This document shows, piece by piece, positions 26,245-34,976 of a DNA stretch of 64,000 bases. Numbering within the stretch: position 1 is the stretch's first letter; every line of letters begins with the position of its first letter. A model generated the notes under the pieces. That model saw only the letters and a program-made list of their open reading frames with translations. It had not been told where the DNA came from and did not search any database. The DNA comes from CAVWQV01 sp963757115 (GTDB lineage Bacteria; Pseudomonadota; Alphaproteobacteria; Acetobacterales; Acetobacteraceae). A program made the translations under genes and the position numbers. The DNA lies in NCBI GenBank assembly GCA_963757115.1, contig CAVWQV010000006.1:372001-436000 (forward strand), given 5' to 3'.

Positions 26245-27157
26245 TCAGACCCGAGTGCGGAGTTCTTTTTCCAGCCGGGCGATTTCGGGGTGGGCAGCGT
26301 TTCCCGTGCCGGCTCGCAATACCCGGGCCGTTTCTGCTGTTGGAGTAGACTTTCGTGAACTCCGCGCCGAGCAGGAAGATCTGCGCAGAGTAGTAGACCC
26401 AGATCAGGATAATAATGAGGGCGCCCGCCGCGCCGTAGCTAGACGCGATCGTGCTCGAGCCAATGTAAAGGCTAATCAAGAACTTGCCCAACGTGAAAAG
26501 AATTGCGGTGGACACTGCCCCGACCGCGACGTCACTCCAGGTCAGCGACTTGTCAGGCAAAACTTTGTACACGGCGCCGAACAAGACCGAAACGATCAAT
26601 AAGGAGAAGAGGAAGTTTACCACTTGGAGCACTACGTGAAAGCCGGGCGCTACCGCATTGAACCAGGCGCTCGCGGCGTTGAGCGCGGTGCTGATCACGA
26701 GCGACACGAGCAATAGGAAGCCGAGCGTCACCACCAGTCCAAGGGATGCGAGCCGCGCCCGAACCAGCCGCGAGACGGTGCTCTCGGCCGGCGCGGCCTT
26801 CCAGATCACGTTCAGCGATGATTGCATTTCGCCGAACACGCCGCTTGCGGTGATCAGCAATGTCAGCGCGCCGATGACGGTAGCGACCTGGCCCGTCCCG
26901 CGATGCGCCGCACTCTGGACCATGCTCTGCAAGAGCTGGGCACTTTGGCTTCCCATCAGGCCCGAGAGTTGTTCGACGATGGCGCCCTGGGCCGCTTCCT
27001 GCCCGAACACCAAGCCTGCGATGGCGACTACAATGAGCAGGACGGGCGCCATGGAGGTGACCGTGTAATAGGCGATCGCCGCCCCATGGCTCAGCGCGTC
27101 ATCGGCGATGAACTCGTAGATCGTCGTGCGCAGTAGGACGAAGTATTTCCGTAACAT
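26245..27157 (-). CDS. YihY/BrkB family inner-membrane protein (frameshifted near end)
   Basis: A membrane protein with about six helices. The N-terminal DDALSHGAAIAYYTVTSMAP, the TASGVFGEMQSSLNVIW block and SSYGAAGALIIILIWVYYSA with LLGAEFTKVY are YihY/BrkB signatures. Members were once called ribonuclease BN, but that activity is not theirs; the function is unknown. After SRNG the frame breaks at about 26322-26329. Removing one C of CCCGGGCC gives RVLRAGTGNAAHPEIARLEK and a stop that abuts the neighbouring lipoprotein gene. Unrepaired, the two genes would overlap by 92 nt. Confidence 0.85.
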
Positions 27158-27221
27158 GCGGTCCGCAAACGCGTTCAGTCGCTACGTTTCCAATCGCTCG
27201 GTTTCCGTCGATGCGCTGTCG

Positions 27222-27356
27222 CTACGCTTGCGGCTGCGTCGGCGGCGACCGATCGGGGCCGATTGGTCCCGGCACTTCGGCGGGCGGCCGAGGGACTTCG
27301 CTCGGCGGCATGGGCGGCTCCGGAGGAAGATCGGGTTGGGTAGGTAGGTCGGACAT
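27222..27356 (-). CDS. 44-residue proline-rich small protein
   Basis: A short ORF starting MSDLPTQPDLPPEPPMPP and continuing Pro/Glu-rich to SPPTQPQA. A strong AAGGAG lies 7 nt before the ATG and it begins 12 nt after the SDR gene ends, on the same strand, so it is probably the second gene of that operon. The composition predicts disorder. Function unknown. Confidence 0.55.
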   Translation of the reverse strand: MSDLPTQPDLPPEPPMPPSEVPRPPAEVPGPIGPDRSPPTQPQA

Positions 27357-27367
27357 CGGGGAACTCC

Positions 27368-28217
27368 TTATCCGTTCACGATCATGCCGCCGTTCGGGTG
27401 CAGCACTTGCCCGGTCATGTAGGAAGCGTCGCTGGACGCCAGGAAAATGTAGCAGGGTGCGACCTCATCGGGCTGTCCCGGTCGACCCATCGGGCTCTCC
27501 TCGCCGTGTTGCGCGGTTTTCTCGGCGGGGTAGCTCGCCGGGATGAGCGGGGTCCAGATCGGGCCAGGAGCCACCGCGTTCACCCGGATTCCGCGATCGA
27601 GCACTGCTTTGGCGAGCGAGCGGGTGAACGAGACGATGGCACCTTTGGTGCTGGCGTAGTCGATCAATGTCGGGTTGCCCTGATAGGCCGCAACGGAAGT
27701 CGTATTGATGATTGCACCGCCCGCCGGGATCAGCGGCAGGGCCGCGCGCGTCAGAAAGAACTGGCCGAAGATGTTGGTGCGGAAGGTGCGTTCGAGTTGC
27801 GCGTCGGTGATGTCCTCGAACTTCTCGGCCTGGTGCTGCTCGGCAGCGTTGTTGACGAGTATGTCGATCCCGCCCAATCCGTCGACGATTTCAGCAACCG
27901 CCGAGCGGCAGAAGCTCGAGTCACCGACATCGCCCTTAAGCGGCATGGCGCGCCGCCCTTCCGCCTCGATCAACCGCACGGTTTCTGCGGCGTCCGCCTC
28001 CTCATCGAGGTAGAGGATGGCGACGTCGGCTCCTTCCTTGGCGAAGCCGATCGCAACAGCGCGACCGATGCCTGAATCTCCGCCGGAGATCACTGCCACC
28101 TTGCCGGCCAGCTTCGTCGCGCGGGATGTAGTCCTCCATCCGAGAGCGCGGGCGCGGCTCCATATCTTTCTCGACGCCAGGCTGGCGCTCTTGCTCCTGG
28201 GCGGGAATATCAGACAT
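27368..28217 (-). CDS. SDR family oxidoreductase, general-stress type (frameshifted)
   Basis: A short-chain dehydrogenase with the ~40-residue N-terminal extension of the general stress protein 39/YhdF-like group (PGVEKDMEPRPRSRMEDYIP). The cofactor motif is VAVISGGDSGIGRAVAIGFA, the conserved Asn is in DILVNNAAEQ, the catalytic Ser in IINTTSVAAY, and Tyr-Lys in LIDYASTKGA. The frame changes at 28117-28123 in a GCGCG stretch. Dropping one base gives ATKLAGKVAVISGG, as in relatives. The start ATG gives MSDIPAQEQERQ. Repaired length is 282 residues. Confidence 0.87.
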
Positions 28218-28291
28218 CGGGCGTCCTCGTGCGTGCGGCCGGCGACGGCCCAATATTGTCCGAACGACCTGTAAGCCGCCGCGTTCCCGTC

Positions 28292-28726
28292 CTACTTGGC
28301 CGCCAACAGCGTCCGGAGGCCGCGAAGCGCCACCTCATAGCCCGCGACCCCGAAGCCCGCGACGATCCCCTGGCTTACCCGCGCGGTGTCGGACACCGGG
28401 CCGCGCCGCACGGGATTCGAGATGTGGACCTCGATCACCGGAAAGCCGACCTGCGTCAAAGCCGCAACCAGCGCCGGGTAGCCGATCGAAAATCCGGCGG
28501 GATTGAACAGCGCGGCGTCGAAGCCCGCGTCGTGCGCGGCGTAGAGGCGATCGATCACGGCTCCCTCGCTGTTGGAGGAGAAGATCTCGACATCCATATC
28601 GAGCGCCGTCGCATAGCCTTTGATCTTCTCGTCGTATTCGGGAAGGGTCATGGTCCCAAAGATCTCGGTCTGGAATTTGCCGCGCATGCTCATGCCGGCG
28701 CCGTGAATTACCAGGACCTTGGGCAT
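28292..28726 (-). CDS. Type II 3-dehydroquinate dehydratase (AroQ)-fold protein, catalytic residues replaced
   Basis: A 144-residue protein with the AroQ layout: VLVIHGAGMSMRGKFQTEIF, TLPEYDEKIKGYATALDMDV, ALFNPAGFSIGYPALVAAL and FPVIEVHISNPVRRGP. In true enzymes these positions read NGPNLNLLGxREPxIYG, NxGAxTHTS and EVHxSNxxxREEFR. The active-site Tyr is Phe, the flexible-loop Arg is gone, and the THT and distal Arg positions differ, while Asn, His-Ser-Asn and the core are kept. It is unlikely to dehydrate dehydroquinate. The start follows GGGAGGAAAGCGTG. It is divergent from a cupin gene. Confidence 0.75.
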   Translation of the reverse strand: MPKVLVIHGAGMSMRGKFQTEIFGTMTLPEYDEKIKGYATALDMDVEIFSSNSEGAVIDRLYAAHDAGFDAALFNPAGFSIGYPALVAALTQVGFPVIEVHISNPVRRGPVSDTARVSQGIVAGFGVAGYEVALRGLRTLLAAK

Positions 28727-28813
28727 CACGCTTTCCTCCCTTGTTGGTGGCCCGCATCCTTGTCCTTGCGCCGGTGCGGGTTCAAGCTCGGCTCGCGAAG
28801 AATGGGGGAACGC

Positions 28814-29092
28814 ATGGACGCGAGTGCCTTTGAGGCGGAACTGCTGCGGGATGGCTACAAGCCGGTGAACACGGCGCGTGCCGCCGGCGAGACCGTCGAC
28901 GAGCACGCCCACGGCTTTGACGCCAAGCTGCTGATTTTGGAAGGCGAGATCACCATTACGCGCGACGGCGTGCCGCAAACGTTTCGCGCGGGCGAGGTGT
29001 GCGAGGTGCCCGCGGGCGAGCCTCACGAGGAGCACGTGGGCCCCGCAGGCGTGCGCATCCTTTCCGGCCGTCGGTCGGCTCCAGCCGCGTGA
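28814..29092 (+). CDS. Cupin domain protein
   Basis: A 92-residue single-domain cupin. The metal motif 1 is VDEHAHGFDAKLLILEGEIT and motif 2 is EVPAGEPHEEHVGPAG. Such small cupins bind a metal and often act as sugar or acid isomerases or sensors. The start ATG (MDASAFEAELL) follows GGGGGAACGC. It is the first gene of a plus-strand run with the GST gene 33 nt later. Confidence 0.85.
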   Translation: MDASAFEAELLRDGYKPVNTARAAGETVDEHAHGFDAKLLILEGEITITRDGVPQTFRAGEVCEVPAGEPHEEHVGPAGVRILSGRRSAPAA

Positions 29093-29125
29093 CAACCATG
29101 AGCGCCTGCGCGTCCGAGGTGCAAC

Positions 29126-29752
29126 ATGACTGACGAGATCGTCCTCTACACCAACCCGATGTCCCGCGGCCGCATCGCGCGCTGGATGCTCGAAGAAGTC
29201 GGCCGACCGTACCGCACCGAGGTGCTCGATTACGGAACAACGATGAAGGAGCCGGGCTATCTCTCCATCAACCCGATGGGGAAAGTTCCGGCGCTTCGGC
29301 ACGGCGAAAGCGTGGTGACGGAGGCCGCCGCGATCTGCGCTTACCTCGCCGATGCGTTCCCTGACGCCAAGCTTGCGCCACCGCCGGGCGACCGGAGGCG
29401 GGCGGCCTATTACCGCTGGATGTTTTTCGCCGCGGGCCCGATCGAGGCGGCCGTGACCAACAAGACGCTTGGATTCCAGGTGCCCGAGGGTCGTGAACGA
29501 ATGGCGGGGTATGGCACGTTCGAGGACGTGATGAACGCAATGGAGAGTGCGATTTCGTCCTCCGATTACGTGGCCGGCGACGCGTTCACGGCAGCCGACG
29601 TCTATTTCGGGTCCTCGATAGGATTTGGGATGATGTTTGGCACGATCGAGAAGCGCCCGGCTTTCGAACGATACTGGGCACGGGTCAGCGCCCGCCCTGC
29701 TGCGGTACGCGCCAGGGAGATCGACGACGCGCTCATGCCGAAGCAGCAGTAG
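29126..29752 (+). CDS. Glutathione S-transferase family protein
   Basis: A 208-residue GST. The thioredoxin-like N-terminal domain has VLYTNPMSRGRIARWMLEEV (Ser likely activates the thiol), the cis-Pro in MGKVPALRHG and the glutathione-binding TEAAAICAYLAD. The helical C-terminal domain ends with TAADVYFGSSIGFGMMFG and ERYWARVSARPAA. The substrate is not predictable. Confidence 0.9.
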   Translation: MTDEIVLYTNPMSRGRIARWMLEEVGRPYRTEVLDYGTTMKEPGYLSINPMGKVPALRHGESVVTEAAAICAYLADAFPDAKLAPPPGDRRRAAYYRWMFFAAGPIEAAVTNKTLGFQVPEGRERMAGYGTFEDVMNAMESAISSSDYVAGDAFTAADVYFGSSIGFGMMFGTIEKRPAFERYWARVSARPAAVRAREIDDALMPKQQ

Positions 29753-29847
29753 AGCCGGCACAGCCGCAAGCGCGAACGAGGCAGCGGCGCTGTTGGCCGC
29801 CACGGTTCCTGCGAACTTCCTGTGAAGCGGCCGAGGGGAGGACGACC

Positions 29848-30675
29848 ATGCAGATCGTCGACGCGCAGGTCCATCTGTGGTCGAGCGGCACGCCCGTTAG
29901 CCATCACCGCCAGATCTCCGCCTATGGCAAGGACGAGCTCCTGCGCGAGATGCGCGATGCTGGCGTCGATGCGGCGGTGATTCACCCGCCGAGCTGGGAC
30001 CCGAAGTCTAATGAGCTTGCGGTGGAGGCGGCGCGGGAGCGTCCCGACACGTTCGCCGTCCTCGGCTACGTGCCGCTCGACCGGCCGGAGGAAAGCCGGG
30101 CGGTGTTGCAGAGCTGGAAGCGCCGGCCCGGGATGCTTGGCCTGCGCTACGCCCTGATCCGCCCCGAGCAGCAGAATTGGCACGAGGACGGCACGATGGA
30201 TTGGCTCTGGCCGGAAGCCGAGCGTCTCGGCCTGCCGATCGCCTTGATGGCGAGCCGTTTCTTCCCGTTACTGGCGCGGATCGCGGAGCGGCATCCGGCG
30301 CTTCGGCTGATCGTCGATCACCTGGGTTACGTGCGCGGCGGCATGGACGACGCGGCGTTCGCCCGAAACGACGAGCTGTGCGGCCTTGCGCGGTATCCCA
30401 ACATCGCGGTGAAGGCCACCGGAACTCCCGGCTACTCGACGGCGCCTTACCCGTTCCGCAACATCCATGGCCACATCCGCCGCGTGTTCGACGCGTTCGG
30501 GCCGCAACGGGTGTTCTGGGGCACCGACATCACCCGGATGCCCTGCTCCTATCGTCAATGCGTCACTATGTTCACCGAAGAGATGCCCTGGCTCACCGGG
30601 CGCGACCTCGAACTCGTCATGGGCGAGGCGGTGTGCGACTGGCTTGGCTGGCGCCGGCAGGGTGCCCGTGGATGA
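29848..30675 (+). CDS. Amidohydrolase-2 family metal-dependent hydrolase
   Basis: A 275-residue TIM-barrel hydrolase related to decarboxylases and lactonases of aromatic acid pathways. The N-terminal strand is IVDAQVHLWSSG, in which the first His of the usual HxH is Gln. Other landmarks are LRLIVDHLGYVRGG (His) and RVFWGTDITRMP (catalytic Asp). The loss of one metal ligand suggests a single-metal lactonase-type enzyme. Its stop overlaps the start of a CoA-transferase gene (ATGA), so they are co-translated. It is a full-length relative of the remnant at 19.1 kb. Confidence 0.85.
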   Translation: MQIVDAQVHLWSSGTPVSHHRQISAYGKDELLREMRDAGVDAAVIHPPSWDPKSNELAVEAARERPDTFAVLGYVPLDRPEESRAVLQSWKRRPGMLGLRYALIRPEQQNWHEDGTMDWLWPEAERLGLPIALMASRFFPLLARIAERHPALRLIVDHLGYVRGGMDDAAFARNDELCGLARYPNIAVKATGTPGYSTAPYPFRNIHGHIRRVFDAFGPQRVFWGTDITRMPCSYRQCVTMFTEEMPWLTGRDLELVMGEAVCDWLGWRRQGARG

Positions 30676-31863
30676 GCTACGAGGCACCGTTCGCCGGGCT
30701 TAAGGTGGTCGACCTCAGCCAGGGCATCGCGGCTCCGTACGCCGCCATGCTGCTCGCGCAATACGGCGCGGACGTCATCAAGGTGGAAAACTTGGACGGC
30801 GGCGACTGGGTGCGGGTGACGGCGCCGCAGCCCGGCGGCAACACAGCGCTCTCTGTGATGGGCAATCTCGGCAAGCGCAGCATCGGCATCGACCTCAAAT
30901 CGCCGGATGGCTGTGCCGTGCTCTGGCGCTTGCTGGAGGGCGCCGACGTGTTCATGGAAGGATTCCGCCCCGGCGTGATCGCCCGCCTGGGCTTCGGCTA
31001 CGAGGCGGTGTCCGCCCGACACCCCGGGATCATCTACTTCTCGATGTCCGGTTTCGGCCAGACGGGGCCTTATGCCGAGCGACCCGCCATGGACCCGGTG
31101 CTGCAGGCGTTCAGCGGGTTCATGGCGGAGAACCGCGATCCCGATGGCCGGCCGATGAATGTCGCCTCCATCCCGGTCGACATCCTGAGCGCACTTTACG
31201 CGTTCCAGGCGCTCGCCGCCGCACTCTACGCAAGACGGGGCGAGACGCGGGGCCGCTACATCGAGGGCAGCCTGATGGAGGGTGCGGCGTGGCTCAACAC
31301 CTACGCCATGCTCCAAAGGGTGGTCTACGAGGGCAACCCGCCATGGGTCCACTCACACCGGGGGGTTTACCAGACGGCCGACGGTTGGGTGTTCGCCCTT
31401 GTGGCCGGGCGGCGCAGCTGGCGGGACTTCTGCCAAGCGCTGGAACGGCCGGACCTTGGCGAGGATGCCCGGTTCGCGACCGTCCCGGACCGCATCGCCC
31501 ACTCGGCGATCCTGACCCCGATCCTCGCCTTAGCCTTCGCGGCAAGGCCCAACGCCCACTGGGCGGCGAGGCTGACCGAGTACCGGTGTGATGCATTCGG
31601 TCTGCAACGATTGGGACGAGGCGTTGCGCGACCCGCATGTGGAAGCGACCGGGCTGTACAGCTATCTGGCGCAGCCTGGGCTCGTGGCGAAGATGCCGGT
31701 GCCCCGCATCCCCGGGGCGCCCGCTCTAGAGAGTGGCACTGAGCGCGGGACCGCGCCGCTCGCCGGCGCCGACACCGAATTAGTCCTGAAAGCGCACGGC
31801 TTCGGTCCGCAGGATATCGAGGACCTGATCGGGCGCGGCATCGTCGGAGCAAGCGGACCATGA
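30672..31863 (+). CDS. CaiB/BaiF family CoA-transferase (class III, frameshifted)
   Basis: A class III CoA-transferase of about 396 residues that moves CoA between carboxylic acids. The landmarks are GLKVVDLSQGIAAPYAAMLL, KRSIGIDLKSPDG, FMEGFRPGVIARLGFGYEA and the catalytic Asp in ERPAMDPVLQAFSGF. Near 31581-31586 the frame breaks. Removing one C gives TEYGVMHSVCNDWDEALRDP and a normal tail. It lies between an amidohydrolase and a methyltransferase gene with 4-nt overlaps at both ends, so it belongs to one catabolic operon, probably acting on an organic acid. Confidence 0.87.
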
Positions 31864-32711
31864 GCGACAATCGCGCCTTGGATCAGGTCGCCTATTGGAA
31901 TGACGAAGCGGGCCCGCGCTGGGTGGCGGGGCAGGAGCGAATGGACACGCTCATGGCGCCGCTGACGGAGGCAGCGCTTGCCCGGGCCCGGCCATCGCCT
32001 GGCGAACGAGTGATCGACGTTGGCTGCGGGTGCGGTGCCACGGTGCTGGCGATTGCCGACCGGGTCGGCGCGACCGGCTCGGTGCTCGGCGTCGACATCT
32101 CCCAACCCATGCTCGCCCGCGCCACCGAACGGGTGCAGGCACGCGGCCTCGCGCAGGCCCACCTGCTCCTGGCCGACGCGGCGACGCACCCGTTTGATCC
32201 TGAATCGGCCGATCTCGTGTTCTCGCGCTTCGGGGTCATGTTCTTCGACGATCCGGTCGCGGCATTCGCCAATGTTCGGCGTGCCCTGACGTCCGGCGGA
32301 CGTCTCGTGTTCGCCTGCTGGCAAAGGCTGTCCGAGAACCCGTGGTTCCTGGTTCCGATCATAGCCGCGAAGGCGCATCTTCCCGATCAGCCGCCGCCCG
32401 ACCCCGACGCCCCTGGCCCGTTCGCCTTCGCCAACCCCGAGCGGGTTCGGCGCATCCTGGCCTCCGCGGGGTTCGGGGTGGTGCAGATCGAGCCTCACCA
32501 GACCGCCATGCGGCTCGGCGGCCCCGGTGATCTTGAACGTGCGACCGATGGCGCGATCGAGATCGGGCCGGTGAGGAGGCTTCTCGCCGGGGCGGGGCCG
32601 GATGTGGAAGCCCGCGTGCGCGCGTCCATCCGGAACGCGCTGGCGGCACACATGCAGCCGGACGGCATCACGCTCGCGGGCAGTGTCTGGCTCGTGGCCG
32701 CGACCAGCTAG
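31860..32711 (+). CDS. Class I SAM-dependent methyltransferase
   Basis: A 283-residue methyltransferase. The SAM motif I is VIDVGCGCGATVLAIADRVG, followed by VLGVDISQPMLARA (acidic loop) and SADLVFSRFGVMFFDD. The last ~100 residues may form the substrate cap. Its ATG overlaps the stop of the CoA-transferase gene. Substrate unknown; SAM use is inferred from the motifs. Confidence 0.88.
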   Translation: MSDNRALDQVAYWNDEAGPRWVAGQERMDTLMAPLTEAALARARPSPGERVIDVGCGCGATVLAIADRVGATGSVLGVDISQPMLARATERVQARGLAQAHLLLADAATHPFDPESADLVFSRFGVMFFDDPVAAFANVRRALTSGGRLVFACWQRLSENPWFLVPIIAAKAHLPDQPPPDPDAPGPFAFANPERVRRILASAGFGVVQIEPHQTAMRLGGPGDLERATDGAIEIGPVRRLLAGAGPDVEARVRASIRNALAAHMQPDGITLAGSVWLVAATS

Positions 32712-32783
32712 GGTCATCACGCGCGCGTTACGCTCGCGGATTGAGTCTTGTCGTTTGTTTGATGTGGAACTAACCTAAGGGAC

Positions 32784-33239
32784 ATGCCGACCAAGGTTGC
32801 CGCCCGCGCCAAGCCGTCGTCCAAGCGAGGCAAGCCGGTTGTGCCGCGTCGGCCGCCCCCGCCCCCGCCCCCTCCGGCCCCGGCCGGTTCGGGGATCACC
32901 ACCAAGTCGTTCTGGCCATTGATGGACCGCTGGGGCGTTTCCGATGAAACGGCGCTTCGGTTGCTGGGCCATCCGGGCGGGCTCACGAGTACGGGCAAGC
33001 GGCCGCGCTTCACCTTGACCCCCGAGGAAGCGACCCGGCTCGAATACCTTACCGAGATCGGCAACAGCCTCGAGTTGATGTTCGGCGATGCGGGGGAGTG
33101 GCTTCGGCAACGCACCAGTGCACTGCCATTCCACGGGCTCGCGCCGCTCGACTATATGGCCGTGCGTGGCAGCGCAGGGATCGCGGAGGTGCTGCGCTTT
33201 CTGGCCCGGTTCGGCATGAAGCAGGCACTGCGGTCGTAG
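32784..33239 (+). CDS. MbcA/ParS/Xre (DUF2384) antitoxin-like protein, orphan
   Basis: A 151-residue protein. The first ~35 residues are basic and Pro-rich (a run of eight prolines in RRPPPPPPPPAPAG). A small helix-turn-helix-like region follows (MDRWGVSDETALRLLGHPGG), then the C-terminal MbcA/ParS domain (LTEIGNSLELMFGDAGEWLR, GLAPLDYMAVRGSAGIAEVL). Family members are antitoxins of RES-domain toxins. No RES toxin is adjacent: a methyltransferase lies upstream and a TPR gene downstream. It may be an orphan regulator. The arrangement is by motif resemblance, not by comparison. Confidence 0.72.
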   Translation: MPTKVAARAKPSSKRGKPVVPRRPPPPPPPPAPAGSGITTKSFWPLMDRWGVSDETALRLLGHPGGLTSTGKRPRFTLTPEEATRLEYLTEIGNSLELMFGDAGEWLRQRTSALPFHGLAPLDYMAVRGSAGIAEVLRFLARFGMKQALRS

Positions 33240-33251
33240 CCGTCCGCCGCG

Positions 33252-34052
33252 TCATTCCCGGCCGACGGGACCGGCTTCCAACAAGGCGAGGTTCTGCTCG
33301 GCCAAGTCGGCCGTGGCGCTGTCCGGGGCCAGCGTCTTGGCGCGCTCCCAATCGGCGCGCGCCCCTGCCTCGTCACCGGCGCGCTGGCGGTCGATACCGC
33401 GCTCCAGTAGTGCTTCGGGGTTCTCGGGGTCGAGCGCGACGGCCCGGTCGGCGTCCGCCCGCGCGGTGGCAAGCTTGCCCTCGTTGCGCCAGGCAGCCGC
33501 CCGGAAGGTCAGGGCGTCAGCTCGATCGGGATCGAGCGCCAGGGCGCGGTCGAGGTCGTCGATCGCATCGAGGTAGCGCTCCATCGTGGCCGCCGCGATA
33601 GAACGGTCGATCAGCAGGTCGGGGTTCTCCGGCGCCAGTTCGACGGCTTTGCTTGCAGCCTCGTACGCATGGGCCGCGTCGTCGGCCATCAGCCAGGCTT
33701 GCACCGCTTCGCCCAGCACGGCAGCCCGTGCGCCAGCCGTCGCCTGGCTTTCCACCGCCGCCCTCTCGACCAAGGTCGCCCCCGATTGCGGATCGCCCAG
33801 CGCGATGGCGGCGAGACCCTGGCAGTGCAGTGCCGGCGCGCCGCCGCCCGTGGCGAACCATGCGTCCGCGAAGGCGTAGCCGCCGGCCGGGTCGTCCCCC
33901 AGCATGTCGAGGCAGTGCTGGTAGTCGGCGTCTGCGGCGAGCCGCGGCGGCACCGGGGGGAGCGGCAGCGGCGACGAGCTGGGGTCGTTCCCCATGGCGG
34001 TCGTCGCGAAGCCCACGACCGCCGTAGCCAGGAAGGCGAGCAGGCGAACCAT
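33252..34052 (-). CDS. Exported tetratricopeptide-repeat protein
   Basis: A 266-residue protein with signal peptide LLAFLATAVVGFATTAMG (about residues 4-22), then TPR units in the C-terminal half: AYEAASKAVELAPENPDLLI, YLDAIDDLDRALALDPDRAD and ARADADRAVALDPENPEALL. The ADADYQHCLDM segment contains a Cys. It probably sits in the periplasm as a scaffold. The ribosome site is weak, so the start is not certain. Confidence 0.8.
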   Translation of the reverse strand: MVRLLAFLATAVVGFATTAMGNDPSSSPLPLPPVPPRLAADADYQHCLDMLGDDPAGGYAFADAWFATGGGAPALHCQGLAAIALGDPQSGATLVERAAVESQATAGARAAVLGEAVQAWLMADDAAHAYEAASKAVELAPENPDLLIDRSIAAATMERYLDAIDDLDRALALDPDRADALTFRAAAWRNEGKLATARADADRAVALDPENPEALLERGIDRQRAGDEAGARADWERAKTLAPDSATADLAEQNLALLEAGPVGRE

Positions 34053-34100
34053 GCGGGCGAGTTCTAGGCATCCCCGCCCGCGTCGGGCAAATGGTTGCGC

Positions 34101-34976
34101 ATGATCCGCCCCGGGGACGTGCTGCTGGTGTTTGGCCTCGGCTATTCTGGCCGCGCCGTCGCGAGCGCAGCGCTCGATGCCGGCCTTCGGGTGATAGCGA
34201 CCAGCCGCGATCCGGCCCGTCTGACACCGCCGGCCTGTGTCGTGTGCACTCCCTTTCAAGCCGCCGACCAAGCTATCGCCGAAGCGACGCACATCTTGGC
34301 AACCGCGCCACCCGAGGAGGCGGGCGATCCCGTTCTGCTGCGCTTCGCTTCGGAGATCGCGGCAGCGCCCAGGCTCCGCTGGATCGGCTATTTTTCGACC
34401 ACCGGCGTTTACGGCGATCGCGCGGGTGGCTGGGTTGACGAGGCCACCGAGGCTGCCCCCAGATCGCCGCGCACGCGCCGCCGCGTGGCGGCCGAAGCCG
34501 GCTGGTCGGCCGCGGCGCAGGTGCCCGTTGATCTGTTCCGTTTGGGCGGCATCTATGGGCCGGGCCGCTCGGCGCTCGATGACCTCCGTGCCGGGGGCGC
34601 GCGGCGGATCGTCAAACCCGGCCACGCGTTCGGGCGCATCCACCGCGAGGACATAGCCCTTGCCGTGCTCGCCGCCATGCGCCAGGACCGTGGACCCGGC
34701 GCGCGCGTGCTGAACCTTGTGGACGATGTGCCTGAGGAGACGGCGCGCGTGCTGGAGGAAGCGGCCAGGCTGCTCGGCGTACCGCCGCCGGCGGCCGTGC
34801 CGTTCGCGGAGGCATGGGAGACGATGAGCCCCATGGCGCGCGGCTTCTGGTCCGAGAACCGCAAGGTTTCGAGCCGGCAAACACAGGCGATGCTCGGCAT
34901 ATCCTGGCGGCACCCGGATTACCGGGAGGGGCTACGGGCCATCCTCGCCGAGGAGGGACGCCACAGTTCGGCGTAG
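34101..34976 (+). CDS. NAD-dependent epimerase/dehydratase family protein (YeeZ-like)
   Basis: A 291-residue Rossmann protein. The cofactor loop is VLLVFGLGYSGRAVASAALD, the active-site-like STTGVYGDRAG and the FRLGGIYGPGRSALDDLRAG block follow, and the tail has NRKVSSRQTQAMLGISW. It resembles YeeZ-type extended SDRs with unknown substrates. The Ser-x-Thr-Thr-Gly-Val-Tyr sequence is retained, but the usual YxxxK is not evident. Convergent overlap of 45 nt with the next gene. Confidence 0.8.
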   Translation: MIRPGDVLLVFGLGYSGRAVASAALDAGLRVIATSRDPARLTPPACVVCTPFQAADQAIAEATHILATAPPEEAGDPVLLRFASEIAAAPRLRWIGYFSTTGVYGDRAGGWVDEATEAAPRSPRTRRRVAAEAGWSAAAQVPVDLFRLGGIYGPGRSALDDLRAGGARRIVKPGHAFGRIHREDIALAVLAAMRQDRGPGARVLNLVDDVPEETARVLEEAARLLGVPPPAAVPFAEAWETMSPMARGFWSENRKVSSRQTQAMLGISWRHPDYREGLRAILAEEGRHSSA

